The position numbers and the translations under genes are program-made. Shown in pieces: positions 10,501-17,984 of a stretch of DNA of 64,000 nt. The notes beneath the pieces are model-generated. The model was not told where the DNA came from and made no database searches. It saw nothing but the letters and a program-made list of their open reading frames with translations. How positions within the stretch are numbered: position 1 is the stretch's first letter; every line of letters starts with the position of its first letter. Source of the stretch: Streptomyces aureoverticillatus (GTDB lineage: Bacteria > Actinomycetota > Actinomycetes > Streptomycetales > Streptomycetaceae); the NCBI RefSeq assembly GCF_014649395.1, contig NZ_BMSY01000004.1, positions 620,001 to 684,000 of the forward strand, given 5' to 3'.

Positions 10501-13054
10501 GATCGAACGGGCCGCTGTAGCGTGCCCGCGTCGGCAGGTTGTAGAGCGGGCTGTTCGGGTTGAGCCGGTCGAGGTACCACAGCTGTTCCTGGTTGAAGGA
10601 CAGCGGCAACCGGCCGCCGCGCGGCAGCACCGGAATCGTCCAGCCGTCCGCGGCGGGCGCCTCCCGGGCCGAGTCGACCAGCGCCGCCAGCTCCCGGACC
10701 GTCGGGCAGCGGAACAGGTCGGCGAACGTCAGCCGCACCCCGAACCGCCGCTCGATCTCCCGCAGCACCGAGATGCCCGCGATCGACGTCCCGCCCAGTT
10801 CGAAGTAGTTCGAGTCCGGCCCGACCTCGGCCTTCAGCACCTCCCGCCACACGTTGGCGATCTCCACCTGGGGTGCGCCAGCGGAGAGTTGGGAATCGGG
10901 CTCCCGGTTGCTGGCGGGTTCCCGGGTGCCGGCGGGTTCCGGCACCGGTGTGGGGCCGCCCGGCGGCAGGCACCAGCACGAGACCTCCTCGAACGGGTAC
11001 GTCGGCAGCTCGACCCGCGGGAGGTGGCGTCCGGCATAGAAGCGGTCCCACTCGACGTCCACGCCCAGCGCGTACAGCTCGGCCAGCGCCCGCAGCACCC
11101 CGTCCCGGGACGGGTCGGAGAACATCCGCACCACCGGCAGCTCCGGGGCGACACGTCGGATCGCCCGTGACAAGGTGCCGTCGGCGCCCAGTTCCACCAT
11201 GACCGCGCCCTGGTCGGCGAACTCCGCCACCGCCCGCCGCAGCCCGCTCTCGTTCACCTCGTCGGTGATCGGCGCGTCGCGCGTGTCCACGTCCTGGCCG
11301 CGCAGCCGCCGAATCGCGAGGTTGCCCACGCCCGATCCCACCAGCTGGAGTTCGCTCACGCCCAGCGACCGCACCAGCTCGTACGCGGTACACAACCGGT
11401 CGGCCAGGCGCTCGCCCGCCGAACCGGTCCCGCCCACTCCGGCGAGTCCGTCGTACGACTCGGACAGCCGGTCCCATGTGGCGTCGCCCAGCTCACCGTC
11501 ACCGGAGAACAGCAGCACGACCTTGGCGGCACGGGGTGTCGTACGGAACGTGGTCTCCCGCAGGGACGCGGCCAGCTCGCCGGTGTCCTGGGCGACACCG
11601 GCCCAACGGAACGGGTGGTCGTCGCGGCCCCTGTTGAGCACGTGCGCGACGGCGGCCAGTTGGTGGTCCGTTCCTTCGAGGAACGCGGCGACGCGCGCGG
11701 CGGAGGTGGCGAGCGCGGACGCCGACTTCGCCGACAGGGTGACCAGTTCGCTGGTCGAACCGTCCACCGCGGCACGGTCGTTCGGGGGCTGCTCGATCAC
11801 CGCGTGGACGTTGGTGCCGGTCAGCCCCAACGAGCTCAGTCCCGCCCGCCGGACGCCCGAGGACGGCACCCACGGCGCGGCCGACGTCTCCACCTGAATC
11901 GGGCCGGACACGTCGACCAGCGGGTTCGGCGAGCGGAAGTTCGGATTCGGATACCGCGTCCCGTGCCGCAGGCCGGCCAGCACCTTGAACAGACCCGCCA
12001 TGCCCGCGGCCTGGTCGAGGTGGCCGACGTTGCCCTTGACCCCGCCGATTCCGCACGGCCCGGCGAATCCCGCCTCCGCGAAGGCGAGTTGCAGGCCGTT
12101 GGCCTCCACCACGTCGCCGAGCGGAGTGCCCGACCCGTGGCACTCGACGAGGTCGATCGCGTCGGCGCCGGCCTGCCGCCATGCCTCCACGATCACCTCG
12201 GCCTGACCGTACGCGCTCGGCGCGCTCATGCTCGTCGCCCGGAAACCGTTGTGGTTCACGGCGATGCCGGTCAGCACCCCGTGAATGTGGTCCCCGTCGG
12301 ACAGCGCGTCGGACAGCCGCTTGAGCAGCACGAGCCCGCCGCCCTCGCCGATCGCCGTGCCGTCCGCCTCGGCGTCGAACGGACGGCAGACGGCGCCCGG
12401 CGACTCCACGCCCCGCAGCGGCTCGTGGGCCTGCCGGGTCAGCGGTACCGACAGGACGTTCAGGCCGCCCGCGACGGCGAGGTCCGCCCGGCCGCCGCGC
12501 AGGTTCTCCACGGCCGTGGCGAGCGCGGTGAGGCTGCCGCTGCACGCGGTGTCCACCACGGACGCGGGCCCGGCGAAGTCGAAGACGTAGGAGATGCGCG
12601 CGGCCGTGGCGGACGGCAGGGAGCCGAGGATCTGCTGCGGGTCCTCGTCCGCGTACAGGCTCGCGTAGCCGGGTGTGGGCGCGCTGAGGACGACGGCGGT
12701 CTTCGAGCCGCGCAGCGCCGCCGGGGCGTAGCCGGCGTTCTCGATGGCGCGGTGGGCCAGCTGGAGGGCGATCCGCTGGTGCGGGTCCATCAACTCCGCT
12801 TCCCGCAGCGAAAGCCCGAAGAACCGGTGGTCGAACAGGTCGATGCGGTCCAGGTAGGCCATGGTCACGTAGTCGGCGTCGACGGACGCTCCGACGTGGT
12901 GGATCCGGTCCCTGGCCGGTGGGCGCACGCTGACGCGGCCGTCGGCCAGGTTCTCGTGCAGGGTGTCCAGGTCACCGGCGTCCGGCAGCGCGAGCGCCAC
13001 CCCGATGATCGCCACAGCCTCGTGCTCAGAGCGCGTCACGGCTCGTCCCCCCAT
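1541..13054 (-). CDS. Hybrid PKS-NRPS: KS-(AT remnant)-CP-C-A-PCP-C-A-PCP-E-C
   Basis: This 3,837-aa protein starts with a ketosynthase whose triad is intact: Cys171 in DTACSGS, His306 in [11 protein letters not shown] and His345 in KGNVGH. Residues about 509-694 are an acyltransferase remnant: FSGDGE replaces the GQGSQ motif, the GHSxG motif reads VGSGVGN, and only the post-AT tail (LPTYPFEE) is well kept. A carrier follows (GGTSI, about 755), then C (HHIVFDG, about 945), A (about 1484), PCP (about 1865), C (HHIAADG, about 2052), A (about 2508), PCP (GGDSI, about 2883), E (HHLVADG, about 3063) and a terminal C (SHLVFDG, about 3565). There is no thioesterase. By-eye A codes are DPYFWGGIC (unassigned) and DVFSLAAYA (piperazate-like). 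The protein extends and epimerises a peptide chain. A GTG at 13039, with GGGGGA upstream, is an alternative start; the frame overlaps the preceding dehydrogenase gene. Confidence 0.9.
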   Translation of the reverse strand: MGGRAVTRSEHEAVAIIGVALALPDAGDLDTLHENLADGRVSVRPPARDRIHHVGASVDADYVTMAYLDRIDLFDHRFFGLSLREAELMDPHQRIALQLAHRAIENAGYAPAALRGSKTAVVLSAPTPGYASLYADEDPQQILGSLPSATAARISYVFDFAGPASVVDTACSGSLTALATAVENLRGGRADLAVAGGLNVLSVPLTRQAHEPLRGVESPGAVCRPFDAEADGTAIGEGGGLVLLKRLSDALSDGDHIHGVLTGIAVNHNGFRATSMSAPSAYGQAEVIVEAWRQAGADAIDLVECHGSGTPLGDVVEANGLQLAFAEAGFAGPCGIGGVKGNVGHLDQAAGMAGLFKVLAGLRHGTRYPNPNFRSPNPLVDVSGPIQVETSAAPWVPSSGVRRAGLSSLGLTGTNVHAVIEQPPNDRAAVDGSTSELVTLSAKSASALATSAARVAAFLEGTDHQLAAVAHVLNRGRDDHPFRWAGVAQDTGELAASLRETTFRTTPRAAKVVLLFSGDGELGDATWDRLSESYDGLAGVGGTGSAGERLADRLCTAYELVRSLGVSELQLVGSGVGNLAIRRLRGQDVDTRDAPITDEVNESGLRRAVAEFADQGAVMVELGADGTLSRAIRRVAPELPVVRMFSDPSRDGVLRALAELYALGVDVEWDRFYAGRHLPRVELPTYPFEEVSCWCLPPGGPTPVPEPAGTREPASNREPDSQLSAGAPQVEIANVWREVLKAEVGPDSNYFELGGTSIAGISVLREIERRFGVRLTFADLFRCPTVRELAALVDSAREAPAADGWTIPVLPRGGRLPLSFNQEQLWYLDRLNPNSPLYNLPTRARYSGPFDLDAFRDALGDLVRRHEILRTRILDDDGVPYALADLEEPELEVLDLGGQPDKELARVVQEITTRPFDLAAGPLLRTTVIRLADEDHMVLYSWHHIVFDGWVPEVFYREIAELYAARREGRTPQLPDLPVQYADYAAWQRSWLADGRMERGLEFWRTELSDLSPAELPLDHPRPATQSHVGHLLKFELSPDLARELRAFSTRENVTTFVTMLAVIDALLHLWAGHRDVVVGVATSGRTNPATHGLIGYFNNVLPFRTPVGPELSFRDLVHRCTRTVTGVLDHEEIPFGKIVAELGGHRDPSRHPVFTVGYTHQNNHAPTGELPGTTVSHASDDVDGIAPGTAKCDLTIGVFDQEDAPMDAFLEYAVDLFDVTTMRRLADMFQEIAAAAMADPDRPLRDLLAVGTADAVDTAGTAHSADTAKPTDDGTAHDTTAHDTTVRDTTVRDTTVRDTTVRDTTAHDTTIRDTATHDTTVNDTTVPVPEISLPELFERQVAITPDAVAVVSGAESITYRELHSRADRLARALSARGIGPESVVAVAVERSPRYVVAILAVSRAGGAYLPVDAGQPADRIRLLIDDARPALVLTAGGTLPDLPCPVLDMKESAPESPDVPKDIPAAEYRPRRYHPNQLAYVMYTSGSTGAPKGVGITHRDVVAFAVDRGWSAATQDRVLCHTPLTFDPSVYELWVPLLRGGRVVMAPPGRLSSGTLAKLVADEGITSVFLTTGLFNVLVEEDVTCLAGLREVWTGGERAQPSALRKALDACPRTTFKHGYGPTETTICATARAMDAAEDFDADIPIGRPMDNTRVHVLDEALRPVPPGTPGELYLAGEGLARGYRGRPGLTAERFVACPFGAQGERMYRTGDVVRWTPDGELVFQGRVDDQVKIRGFRIELGEIQAVLGAHPAVVEAAVVAREDQDKGKYLLGYVVARDGVTAEEFRAFLAGRLPEFMVPSAVVVLDRMPWTPAGKLDKAALPEPEVAASAYRAPRTESEKVLCGLFADLLGVERVGVDDGFFELGGHSLLATRLVSRIRTALNAEVPIQAVFEAPTVAQLAQRLQAGAPARPPLRRVGRRPERVPLSFAQRRLWFLDRFEGPSAAWNIPLTLRLTGALDVEALSLAVRDVIRRHESLRTVVFEEEGVPFQRVLPADEALAALPVVDVEPDGLADAVAAAVARPFDLAAEIPVRTSLFRSGPDEHVLVLLVHHIAADGESAAPLARDLSAAYEARRGGGRPTWPELPVQYVDFTLWQQELLEDENGLAASQVAYWRDELAGVRPVRLPMDRPRPPVASHRGDAVELRLDPGLLDEVDELARTRGATAPMVLQAALAVLLHQLGGGEDITIGSPIAGRVDEALADSVGFFLNTWVLRADLSGSPTFETVVDRVRGKALAAYDQQDVPFEKLVEVLNPERSTAYDPLFQVLFVWRQAAGPGFALTGLDATLESVPITTAKSDLFFNLTEIPGQGVHGRLEYATDLFDRATAEALVSRYEAVLRQVVADPGLRAVDVLMAGERERLLGGPATAVTAAPDVTVPELFERRAAAAPDAIAVSCDGVSLTYGELNMRANRLARALVERGARPEALVGLALPRSVDMVVGMLGIWKSGAGYVPIDPRYPSGRADVVLSEARPEFVLTDLDELDLTAGDDGNLDSGVRPGNAAYVMYTSGSTGTPKGAVITHGCVVHDVSRLVELIGLRPGQRVLASTSVGFDVSVFEVVAALSAGATVEVVQDIVECGTWSGDVVSAVPSVLAQVGDLIKADTVLLAGEPLTAGLVDRVRAAMPGTRLVNAYGQSESFYATAFRIPDETDPGVVPIGTPLGTVRAYVLGPGLGLVPSGVVGELYVAGEVGRGYLGRAGMTAERFVADPFGPAGSRMYRTGDLARWNRDGELECVGRVDAQVKVRGVRIEPGEVEAALVSCAGVAQAAVAAVEGGRGTRLVGYVVPAAVSGYDVDLGVDVAEIRRSLAERLPEFMVPSQVVTLDRLPLTPSGKLDRAALPDPGFAAAAYRAPASPVEEVLAGVYAEVLGLEWVGADDDFFAVGGDSIRSIQVVSRARALGVGITPRQIFERRTVAELAAVASEGEAGVVLAELDGGGAGWMPLPPIARHVGGRFPRFSMAVMVDLPPDIDETTLVATLSAVVDHHDMLRSRLLPDDGGLVVGAPGTVDVAGLLRRAEAERDSAAELDAATGRLDPEAGVMAQFVWFDPGAGAAGRLLMVLHHLVADGVSWRTLLPDLAAAWAQVREGRAPVLPPVGTSARRWAHALAAEATTPDRAAELPYWKDVLDGPDPLLGSRRLDPRRDTVATLDSIRVDLPDRATEALLSMLPAKFRCGTQDGLLAGLALALAQWRRERGVAESSSLIALEGHGREEAVVPGSDLSRTVGWFTSVFPARLDVAGCALEEAFAGGPAAGGALKTVKEQLLSVPDKGLGYGMLRYLNPETGADLGEYPAPQIAFNYLGRFSTADMPGDLRGLGWTPAADTDSMDITPDADMPALAEIQISVMVVDGEDGPRPQATLYFATGVLTRTDVEELARHWCDALTGLARHATRPDAGGLTPSDLPLVTATQQDIEGWERRYGRLADVWPLTREQSSMLPHTMRPDRAYDPYHVQMAFQVTGQVDAAGMRAAGQALLDRHANLRVAVARCATGDPVQVVVDGVELPWSESDLSGLGEEERARALQELRLKDQSAHFDPATPPLVRMTLVRLGEDRSELLLTASHLVFDGWSVPLLLQELLRLYGSGADPSVLPEARPYKDFLVWLAEQDREAAKRVWDDELDGHKPTLLAEPSEGDPVGVDTVEVPVSAETADALSRRAAELSVTLNTVVQGAWAAVLADMTGRDDVVFGATVSGRPPAVTGVDTMVGLFVNTVPVRVRRSPESTWDELLTELHDRQGRLLEHHQFGRTDCRQADTQVVFQSFPKDRAGIREANTAAGIAITGVNTVNGTRYPLVVGVTVDPHLSVSLSYQRHLFDRDAAAGMAERLARTFTRLAGR
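9076..9230 (-). repeat. 15-bp tandem repeats coding an Asp-Thr-rich linker
   Basis: About ten imperfect 15-bp units of the type GTGTCGCGGACGGTC (plus-strand reading) encode ten pentapeptides of the form T-(A/V/I)-(H/R/N)-D-T. They lie in the linker between the first C domain and the first A domain of the KS-NRPS. The period is a multiple of three, so copy number can change without shifting the frame. Confidence 0.85.
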
Positions 13055-14015
13055 TCTCCGTCGCCTTCTCCATCGCCCTCACCGGTTGCGCCGATGGCCG
13101 CCGTTCGTCCAGCGGGGGCGCCATCGCCTCCACCGTGGTCACGGGCGCCGGGTAGCGGTGGAAGCCCTGTCCGCTCTTGCGGCCCAGATGGCCGTCGGCG
13201 ACCAGTTGGCGCAGCTTCTCGCAGGGCTGGAATCGCTGGTCCCCGGTGCATTCGAGCAGGACGTACAGGGTGTCGACGATGGTGTCCAGGCCGATCAGGT
13301 CGCCGGTGGCGAGCGGGCCCATGGTGTGCCCGAAGCACTCCTGGAAGATGCGGTCGACGGCGACCGGGTCGGCGGTGCCCTGCTGCACCACGGTGGCGGC
13401 TTCGTTGACCGTGAGCATCAGGACCCGGTTGGAGACGAACCCGGGCGCGTCCGCGACGACGATGCCCTTCTTGCCGAGGTCCGTGAGCAGGCCGAGCGTG
13501 GTGTCCAGGGTGGCGTCGGTCGTCCGCGGGCCGCGGATGACCTCGACCGTGTCCTTCAGCGGCGCCGGGTTCATGAAGTGCGTGCCGATCACCTGCCCCG
13601 GCCGTGCCGTCTGCGCGGCGAGCCGGTTCACCGGGATCGCCGAGGTCACCGTCGCGAACACCGCCTCGGGCGGGCACACGTCGTCGAGTTCGCGGAACAG
13701 CTTCTCCTTGAGCGGGATGCGCTCCGGCGCGCAGTCCAGGACGAACCGCGCGGAAGCCAGGTCCTGGAGCCGCGTGGTCCAGGTGACCGCCTCCAGGGCC
13801 TGGTCCATGGCCACGGCGGCGGGGGCTCTGCGGAACATGGTGGCCAGCCTGATGCCGTTGCGGAGCCGGGCCGGCGCGTCGGCGAGCGCGGCCTCCTCGG
13901 GGTCGACGGCCACCACGCGGTGCCCTGCCTCGGCGAGGCACTGGGCGATGCCGATGCCCATCGTTCCGGCGCCGACCACGCCGATGACGCCGGTCGCGGC
14001 GCTGTCCTGGTGCAT
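13026..14015 (-). CDS. 3-hydroxyacyl-CoA dehydrogenase, FkbK-type (extender-unit synthesis)
   Basis: This 329-aa protein begins with an NAD-binding Rossmann motif ([13 protein letters not shown]) and continues with the dehydrogenase core ([30 protein letters not shown]) and the C-terminal half typical of 3-hydroxybutyryl-CoA dehydrogenases. In methoxymalonyl- and hydroxymalonyl-ACP pathways a member of this family oxidises the glyceryl-ACP made by FkbH. Its place next to FkbH, the acyl-CoA dehydrogenase and a free ACP supports that role over beta-oxidation. The ATG at 14015 is chosen because GGAG lies 6 nt upstream and the frame before it codes nothing sensible. The 3' end overlaps the start of the KS-NRPS gene, which indicates translational coupling. 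A short Asn/Asp/Ala repeat region (around 14030-14060) precedes it and is treated as non-coding. Confidence 0.85.
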   Translation of the reverse strand: MHQDSAATGVIGVVGAGTMGIGIAQCLAEAGHRVVAVDPEEAALADAPARLRNGIRLATMFRRAPAAVAMDQALEAVTWTTRLQDLASARFVLDCAPERIPLKEKLFRELDDVCPPEAVFATVTSAIPVNRLAAQTARPGQVIGTHFMNPAPLKDTVEVIRGPRTTDATLDTTLGLLTDLGKKGIVVADAPGFVSNRVLMLTVNEAATVVQQGTADPVAVDRIFQECFGHTMGPLATGDLIGLDTIVDTLYVLLECTGDQRFQPCEKLRQLVADGHLGRKSGQGFHRYPAPVTTVEAMAPPLDERRPSAQPVRAMEKATENGGTSRDAL

Positions 14016-14107
14016 GGGGGTCTCCGTGTTCGCGTCGTTCGCGTCGTTGTTGCGGTCGTTTCGGGCGCCTCGGGCGGCCGGGTCCCGGTCGGGGCGGCGT
14101 GGCCCGG

Positions 14108-15190
14108 TCACGCGGTGACCACCCGCACCGGGTGCGTGCGGGCGCGCGGCGGGTTCGCCGGATCGATGGCCAGGGTCATCCGCTCGCCGTCGTCCTCGAC
14201 CACCGCGAAGCCGCCGAAGCGCAGCGTGACCAGCATCTGCCGGTTGACGTCGGTGGCGACGAACTCCGCGACCGGGCGGCGGCCGGCGGCGAGCGTCTCG
14301 GCGACGATGTGGTCGATGAGCACCGCCCCGACGCCGCGCGACATCACCCGGCAGGACATCAGCAGCAGTTCGAGCACGGTCGCGTCGTCCCGCAGCGCGG
14401 TGACCGCGAGACCGATGGTGCCGTAGGAGCCGAAGCGGTCCTCGAGGCCGGCGACGAGCACCTCGTGCCCGGGGTCCGCGCACAGCCGCCGCAGCTCCTC
14501 CAGGTCGAAGGTGCGGCCGGTGGTGTTGAGCTGGTGGGTGCGCACCGTCAGTTCGTGCGCCCGGGCGAGGTCGGCCTCGGTGGCCCGGCGGACGGTGAGG
14601 ACCAGGTCGAGCGAGGCGAGGAACTCCGCGGGCGGGCCGGTGTGTTCGGTCTCCGCGGCCTTGCGCCGCCGCTCCGTGCGGTAGAGCCGGCGCCGCTGGG
14701 CGGACTCGTCCGTGACGAACGGCGGGGTGAACTCCTCGTACGCGGCCAGCTGTTCGGCCTCGGTCGCGGCATAGCAGCGTACGGCCGGCAGCGCGGCGGC
14801 CACCTCGGCCCGCTCCACCGCGTCGTTGTCGATGAACGCGATCGTGTCGAGGCCGATGTTCAGGTCGGCGGCGATCCGCTCGACGGCCCCGGACTTGGCG
14901 CCCCAGCCCACCTCCAGGACGGTGAACAGGTCGTCCAGCCCGTGCGCGGCCAGGTGGGCCGCGGCGACGTCGTACTCGCCCCGGCTGGCCACGGCGTGCA
15001 GGATGCCCCGCTGGTCCAGGGCATGCAGGGTCTTCACCGCCGCGTCGAAGGGGACGGGCGCGTCGCCTTCGAGGACGACGCCGTCCCACAGGGTGTCGTC
15101 GAGGTCCCAGACCAGGCACTTCACCGTCGGTGCCGCGGCGTTCCCCGGCGCGGCCGCCGCGCTCCGCCGCCCGCTCGCTCCTGAACTCAT
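14108..15190 (-). CDS. fkbH: FkbH-type HAD protein: glyceryl-ACP synthase
   Basis: This 360-aa protein has an N-terminal HAD domain with the nucleophile motif VWDLDDTLWDG at about residues 27-37, followed by FIDND near residue 120. The C-terminal half resembles an acetyltransferase-like fold. This order and length match FkbH-type enzymes, which take 1,3-bisphosphoglycerate, remove phosphate and load glycerate onto a dedicated ACP. The start at 15190 overlaps the stop of the acyl-CoA dehydrogenase gene by 4 nt (ATGA), so the two are translationally coupled. The product would be oxidised by the two neighbouring dehydrogenases to hydroxymalonyl-ACP. No O-methyltransferase (FkbG-like) gene is in the window, so methylation is either absent or encoded elsewhere. 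Confidence 0.88.
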   Translation of the reverse strand: MSSGASGRRSAAAAPGNAAAPTVKCLVWDLDDTLWDGVVLEGDAPVPFDAAVKTLHALDQRGILHAVASRGEYDVAAAHLAAHGLDDLFTVLEVGWGAKSGAVERIAADLNIGLDTIAFIDNDAVERAEVAAALPAVRCYAATEAEQLAAYEEFTPPFVTDESAQRRRLYRTERRRKAAETEHTGPPAEFLASLDLVLTVRRATEADLARAHELTVRTHQLNTTGRTFDLEELRRLCADPGHEVLVAGLEDRFGSYGTIGLAVTALRDDATVLELLLMSCRVMSRGVGAVLIDHIVAETLAAGRRPVAEFVATDVNRQMLVTLRFGGFAVVEDDGERMTLAIDPANPPRARTHPVRVVTA

Positions 15191-16365
15191 CGCCGTCCTT
15201 CCTCTCGCTCCGGCCGCCGTCCGCCGGGCCGGTGTCCGTGGGCGCGCAGCAGGTGGTCGGCGATGTGCAGTTCGGACACCTGCGCCGAGCCCTCGATGAT
15301 CTCCATGACCTTGGCGTCCCGGTAGCACCGGCCCACCGGGCTGTCCGGGGCGCAGCCCGCCGCGCCCAGGATCTGGACGGCGCTCCCGGCCACCGCGGTG
15401 GCGGCGCGTGCCGCCGCGTACTTGGCCGCGACCGTCTCCGCGATGGCGTCCGGGTCGCCCGCCTCCCGCAGCCGGGCCGCGCGCAGGCACAGTTCGCGGG
15501 CGGCCCTGCTGTCCACCGCCGCGCGCCCCAGGAGCGAGCGCACCAGCTGGTGCTCGGCGAGGACGACACCGCCCTGCGCGCGCCGTGCGGCGTGCTCCGC
15601 GGCCGCGTCCAGGCACGCCTCGGCCATCCCGACGCAGCCCCACGCCACCGTGAACCGCCCGTGGTCGAGCGCGGTGGCCACCACGTGCGACAGGCCGAAG
15701 CCGGGCGGTGCCACCGCGTTCTCGCGCGGTACCCGCACGCCGTCGAATCGTACGTGCGCCAACTGGGCGGCACGCATGCCGAGTTGGCCGCGCACCGGCT
15801 CCCGCAGGACGCCGGGCCGGTCCGCCTCCACGAGCACGGCGGCCGGACGTCCGCCCGCGCTGCCCAGGACCAGGAACACGTCCGCGACCTCGCCGAAGGT
15901 GATCCAGCGCTTCTCGCCGGTGACCGTGTACGTGTCGCCCTGCTCCTCGACGGTCGTGGTGACCGCGGCCAGGTCGCTGCCCGCCTCCGTCTCCGTGGCG
16001 GCGAAGGCGGCGAGCAGTTCGCCGCGGGCCAGGGCCGGCAGCCACCGCTCGCGCTGCTCCGCGGTGCCCCAGCGCAGCAGCGCCGCGGCCACCATGCTCT
16101 GTACGGTGACCAGGCCGCGCAGCGCGCTGCACACGCCGCCGATCCGGGCGCACGCCTCGCCGAGCTGGGCGGGTGTGGCGCCGAGCCCGCCGTGGCGGAC
16201 CGGAAGGTCCGCGCCGAGCAGCCCGGCCCGCGCCGCCGCGAGCCTGACGTCGGCGGGCAGTTCGCCGCGCGCGTCCCAGTCCGCGGCGTCCTCGCGGACG
16301 GAGTCGGCGAACCGCGCGCCCAGGTCGGTGAGGTCGGCCACGCCGGCGAGGGCGGTGTCGCTCAC
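15187..16365 (-). CDS. Acyl-CoA dehydrogenase, FkbI-type (extender-unit synthesis)
   Basis: This 392-aa flavoprotein has the standard acyl-CoA dehydrogenase landmarks: AFAATETEAGSD and GEKRWITFG in the middle beta region, and KVMEIIEGSAQV near residues 355-366, which contains the family's conserved glutamate region. In FkbI-type systems it oxidises the ACP-bound glycerate derivative towards hydroxymalonyl-ACP. Its GTG start overlaps the ACP stop codon by 4 nt and its stop overlaps the FkbH start by 4 nt, so ACP, dehydrogenase and FkbH form one coupled block. The function is inferred from family plus context; on sequence alone it could be a general acyl-CoA dehydrogenase. Confidence 0.85.
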   Translation of the reverse strand: MSDTALAGVADLTDLGARFADSVREDAADWDARGELPADVRLAAARAGLLGADLPVRHGGLGATPAQLGEACARIGGVCSALRGLVTVQSMVAAALLRWGTAEQRERWLPALARGELLAAFAATETEAGSDLAAVTTTVEEQGDTYTVTGEKRWITFGEVADVFLVLGSAGGRPAAVLVEADRPGVLREPVRGQLGMRAAQLAHVRFDGVRVPRENAVAPPGFGLSHVVATALDHGRFTVAWGCVGMAEACLDAAAEHAARRAQGGVVLAEHQLVRSLLGRAAVDSRAARELCLRAARLREAGDPDAIAETVAAKYAAARAATAVAGSAVQILGAAGCAPDSPVGRCYRDAKVMEIIEGSAQVSELHIADHLLRAHGHRPGGRRPEREEGRR

Positions 16366-16646
16366 GCCGCCGCGCCCCGGTTCGCGGTCTTGGCCAGGAC
16401 GAAGTCCCGCAGCCTGCCGAGGGTGCGGAAGTGGTCCAGGTCGAGGTCGTCGACGCCGACCTCGATGCCGTACCGCTGCTCGACGAAGTTCACCAGCTCC
16501 ATCGCGAACAGGGAGTTGACCAGGCCCAGCGCGAAGTAGTCCTCGTCCGGGCCCAGTTCCTGCCCCAGGTTGCGAGTGAGGTACGCGCTCAGCTCCTGGG
16601 TCACGTCCGCCACGGCGGCCGCATCCGTCTGGTTCGGTGTTTCCAT
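16362..16646 (-). CDS. Free acyl carrier protein for the glycerate-derived extender
   Basis: This 94-aa acidic protein has a carrier fold, with the phosphopantetheine serine at Ser45 in LGLVNSLFAMEL. FkbJ-type ACPs have this size and an LGxxNS-like site and carry the glyceryl-to-hydroxymalonyl intermediates. The ATG at 16646 is chosen over an in-frame GTG at 16664 because AGGAG lies about 10 nt upstream of the ATG and inside the longer version. The gene is coupled to the downstream acyl-CoA dehydrogenase by a 4-nt overlap. It is separated from the KASIII-like gene by 154 bp that hold a tandem repeat array. Confidence 0.85.
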   Translation of the reverse strand: METPNQTDAAAVADVTQELSAYLTRNLGQELGPDEDYFALGLVNSLFAMELVNFVEQRYGIEVGVDDLDLDHFRTLGRLRDFVLAKTANRGAAA

Positions 16647-16660
16647 TCGGGCCCTGCTCC

Positions 16661-16758
16661 TCACGAAGGTGCTTTCACGAAGGTGTTGTCACGAAGGTGT
16701 TGTCACAAAGCGGTTGTCACGAAGGTGTCGTCACGAAGGTGCTGTCACGGGGTTGTCG
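16661..16758. repeat. 14-bp tandem repeats inside the operon
   Basis: Seven successive 14-bp units, consensus TCACGAAGGTGTTG on the plus strand, occupy most of the gap between the ACP and KASIII-like genes. Units 1-3 and 5-6 differ from one another at one or two bases; units 4 and 7 are more diverged. The period is not a multiple of three and no gene crosses the array, so it is non-coding. It overlaps the region just upstream of the ACP ribosome site. Confidence 0.9.
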
Positions 16759-16800
16759 TCGCTGAGGGTGCTGTTCAGTGCTGTTCACGAAGGGCCGCGC

Positions 16801-17817
16801 TCACAAGTAGTGCGCGGCGGCGGCGCCGTCGCCGGTCTCGCCGATCTGTACGAGCAGCAGGCTCCACGCGGCGACCGGGCTCGCGCTGAGCAGCACCGCG
16901 TACTGCCCGTCCTCGAGGCCGCCGCGGTCGAGCTCCGTGCGCAGGTTCAGCAGCACGTCGTTGGGGCCGAGATGGCCGTACTGCCGGAGGTTGTCGAAGC
17001 ACGACGTGCCGATCTCGATGCCGAGGGCCTCCTCGGTGAACCGGAAGGCGCCCACGGACAGGTTGTGGCTGAGGTAGCGGGAGATGTCCCGCGGCGCGAG
17101 GTGGTTGCGGTCGAGGAGGCGGCGGTGCAGGGCGCGCAGCCGGTTGCGGGTCTCCACGGCGAGCCGGAAGGAGTACGAGGGGATGTCGCGGCACTCCTCG
17201 CGCCACTGCGCGGTGGGCCGGTCGCGGTAGTCGACGCGGAACAGGTCCCAGTGGTCGCCGTTGGTCTCCTGGACGATGTCGAGGACGCGGACGGGGCCGC
17301 CGCGCGAGATCACCGCGGCGGCGCCGCCGTCGCCGCTGACCGTCACCGGGTGCCGGTAGCGCAGCGGGGCCGGTGGCTTGCTGCCATGGGCGACCAGGAC
17401 GTGCTCCAGGTCGCCGTCGGCGGCCAGCAGCCCGCGCGCCGCGAGCAGCGCCGGGGTGAGGGAGACACACCCCAGGCCGCCCACCGAGAACGTCAGCGCG
17501 CGGTCCGCCCCGAGCAGCGCCTGGAGCCGGGTGGCCGCCGACGTCATCAGCGCCTCGGGGGCGCGGGCGTCGATGAGGATGAGCGCGTCGAGGTCGTCGG
17601 CGGCGAGGTGCGCCTCCGCCAGGGCCCGGCTCGCGGCGCGGGCCGCGAGGTCGAAGGCGGACAGTGAGTCGTCCGCGCGGACCTCCTCGACGCCGAGCGC
17701 CGCGCAGGTCTCCCGTTCGGTCTCGTCGAGGTCGGCCAGGCCCGGCAGCTTCGCGACGGGCAGGACGCTGTCGGGCTGGTAGCAGGCGGCCGCCTTGATG
17801 GCCGTCACCGGAGGCAT
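16801..17817 (-). CDS. KASIII-like ketosynthase or acyltransferase with Cys-His-His triad
   Basis: This 338-aa protein aligns by eye with ketoacyl synthase III and thiolase-fold enzymes. Cys117 sits in GGLGCVSL, where the nucleophile of FabH lies. His251 (LSHNLS) matches the FabH HQAN histidine. The third position, where FabH has Asn in HGNTS, is His282 in YGHLGP. The change argues against simple fatty-acid initiation. Relatives with altered triads can act as acyltransferases (CerJ-like enzymes are the precedent I recall). Since the PKS module has no working AT and an ACP-bound extender pathway follows, a trans acyl-transfer role is an attractive inference. The start overlaps the preceding 55-aa ORF (TGATG). 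Confidence 0.75.
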   Translation of the reverse strand: MPPVTAIKAAACYQPDSVLPVAKLPGLADLDETERETCAALGVEEVRADDSLSAFDLAARAASRALAEAHLAADDLDALILIDARAPEALMTSAATRLQALLGADRALTFSVGGLGCVSLTPALLAARGLLAADGDLEHVLVAHGSKPPAPLRYRHPVTVSGDGGAAAVISRGGPVRVLDIVQETNGDHWDLFRVDYRDRPTAQWREECRDIPSYSFRLAVETRNRLRALHRRLLDRNHLAPRDISRYLSHNLSVGAFRFTEEALGIEIGTSCFDNLRQYGHLGPNDVLLNLRTELDRGGLEDGQYAVLLSASPVAAWSLLLVQIGETGDGAAAAHYL

Positions 17818-17984
17818 CAGCGGCCCCCGTCGGTGGCGGGTCCGGCGGACGCCGCGACCGGGTGATCGGCGAAGGCCCCGACCAGGTGGCCGGCGACGGC
17901 CTCCGGGTTCGCGGCGGCGGGCCCGCGGTGGACCGGGCCGGATCGCGCCACGGCCTCCCGGCCCGGGCGGCTCGGAGGCGTCAT
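17817..17984 (-). CDS. Small coupled ORF, 55 aa, function unknown
   Basis: An ATG at 17984 overlaps the NRPS stop codon (ATGA), and its own TGA overlaps the ATG of the KASIII-like gene (TGATG). This closed chain of overlaps suggests that ribosomes pass from the NRPS through this ORF to the KASIII-like gene. The product is Pro/Ala/Gly-rich at the ends, with a short amphipathic middle ([16 protein letters not shown]), no transmembrane segment and no motif I know. It may be a real small protein, a translation relay, or a remnant of a larger protein. The coupling geometry is seen directly; the function is not. Confidence 0.5.
   Translation of the reverse strand: MTPPSRPGREAVARSGPVHRGPAAANPEAVAGHLVGAFADHPVAASAGPATDGGR

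Noticed and set aside
10990..11530. Functional acyltransferase in the KS module
   Set aside because: It is too short, with GHSxG and GQGSQ replaced; only the AT tail and linker are kept.
16661..16758. Possible CRISPR or coding repeat (14-bp units)
   Set aside because: There are no spacers, the period is not a multiple of three and no gene crosses it.
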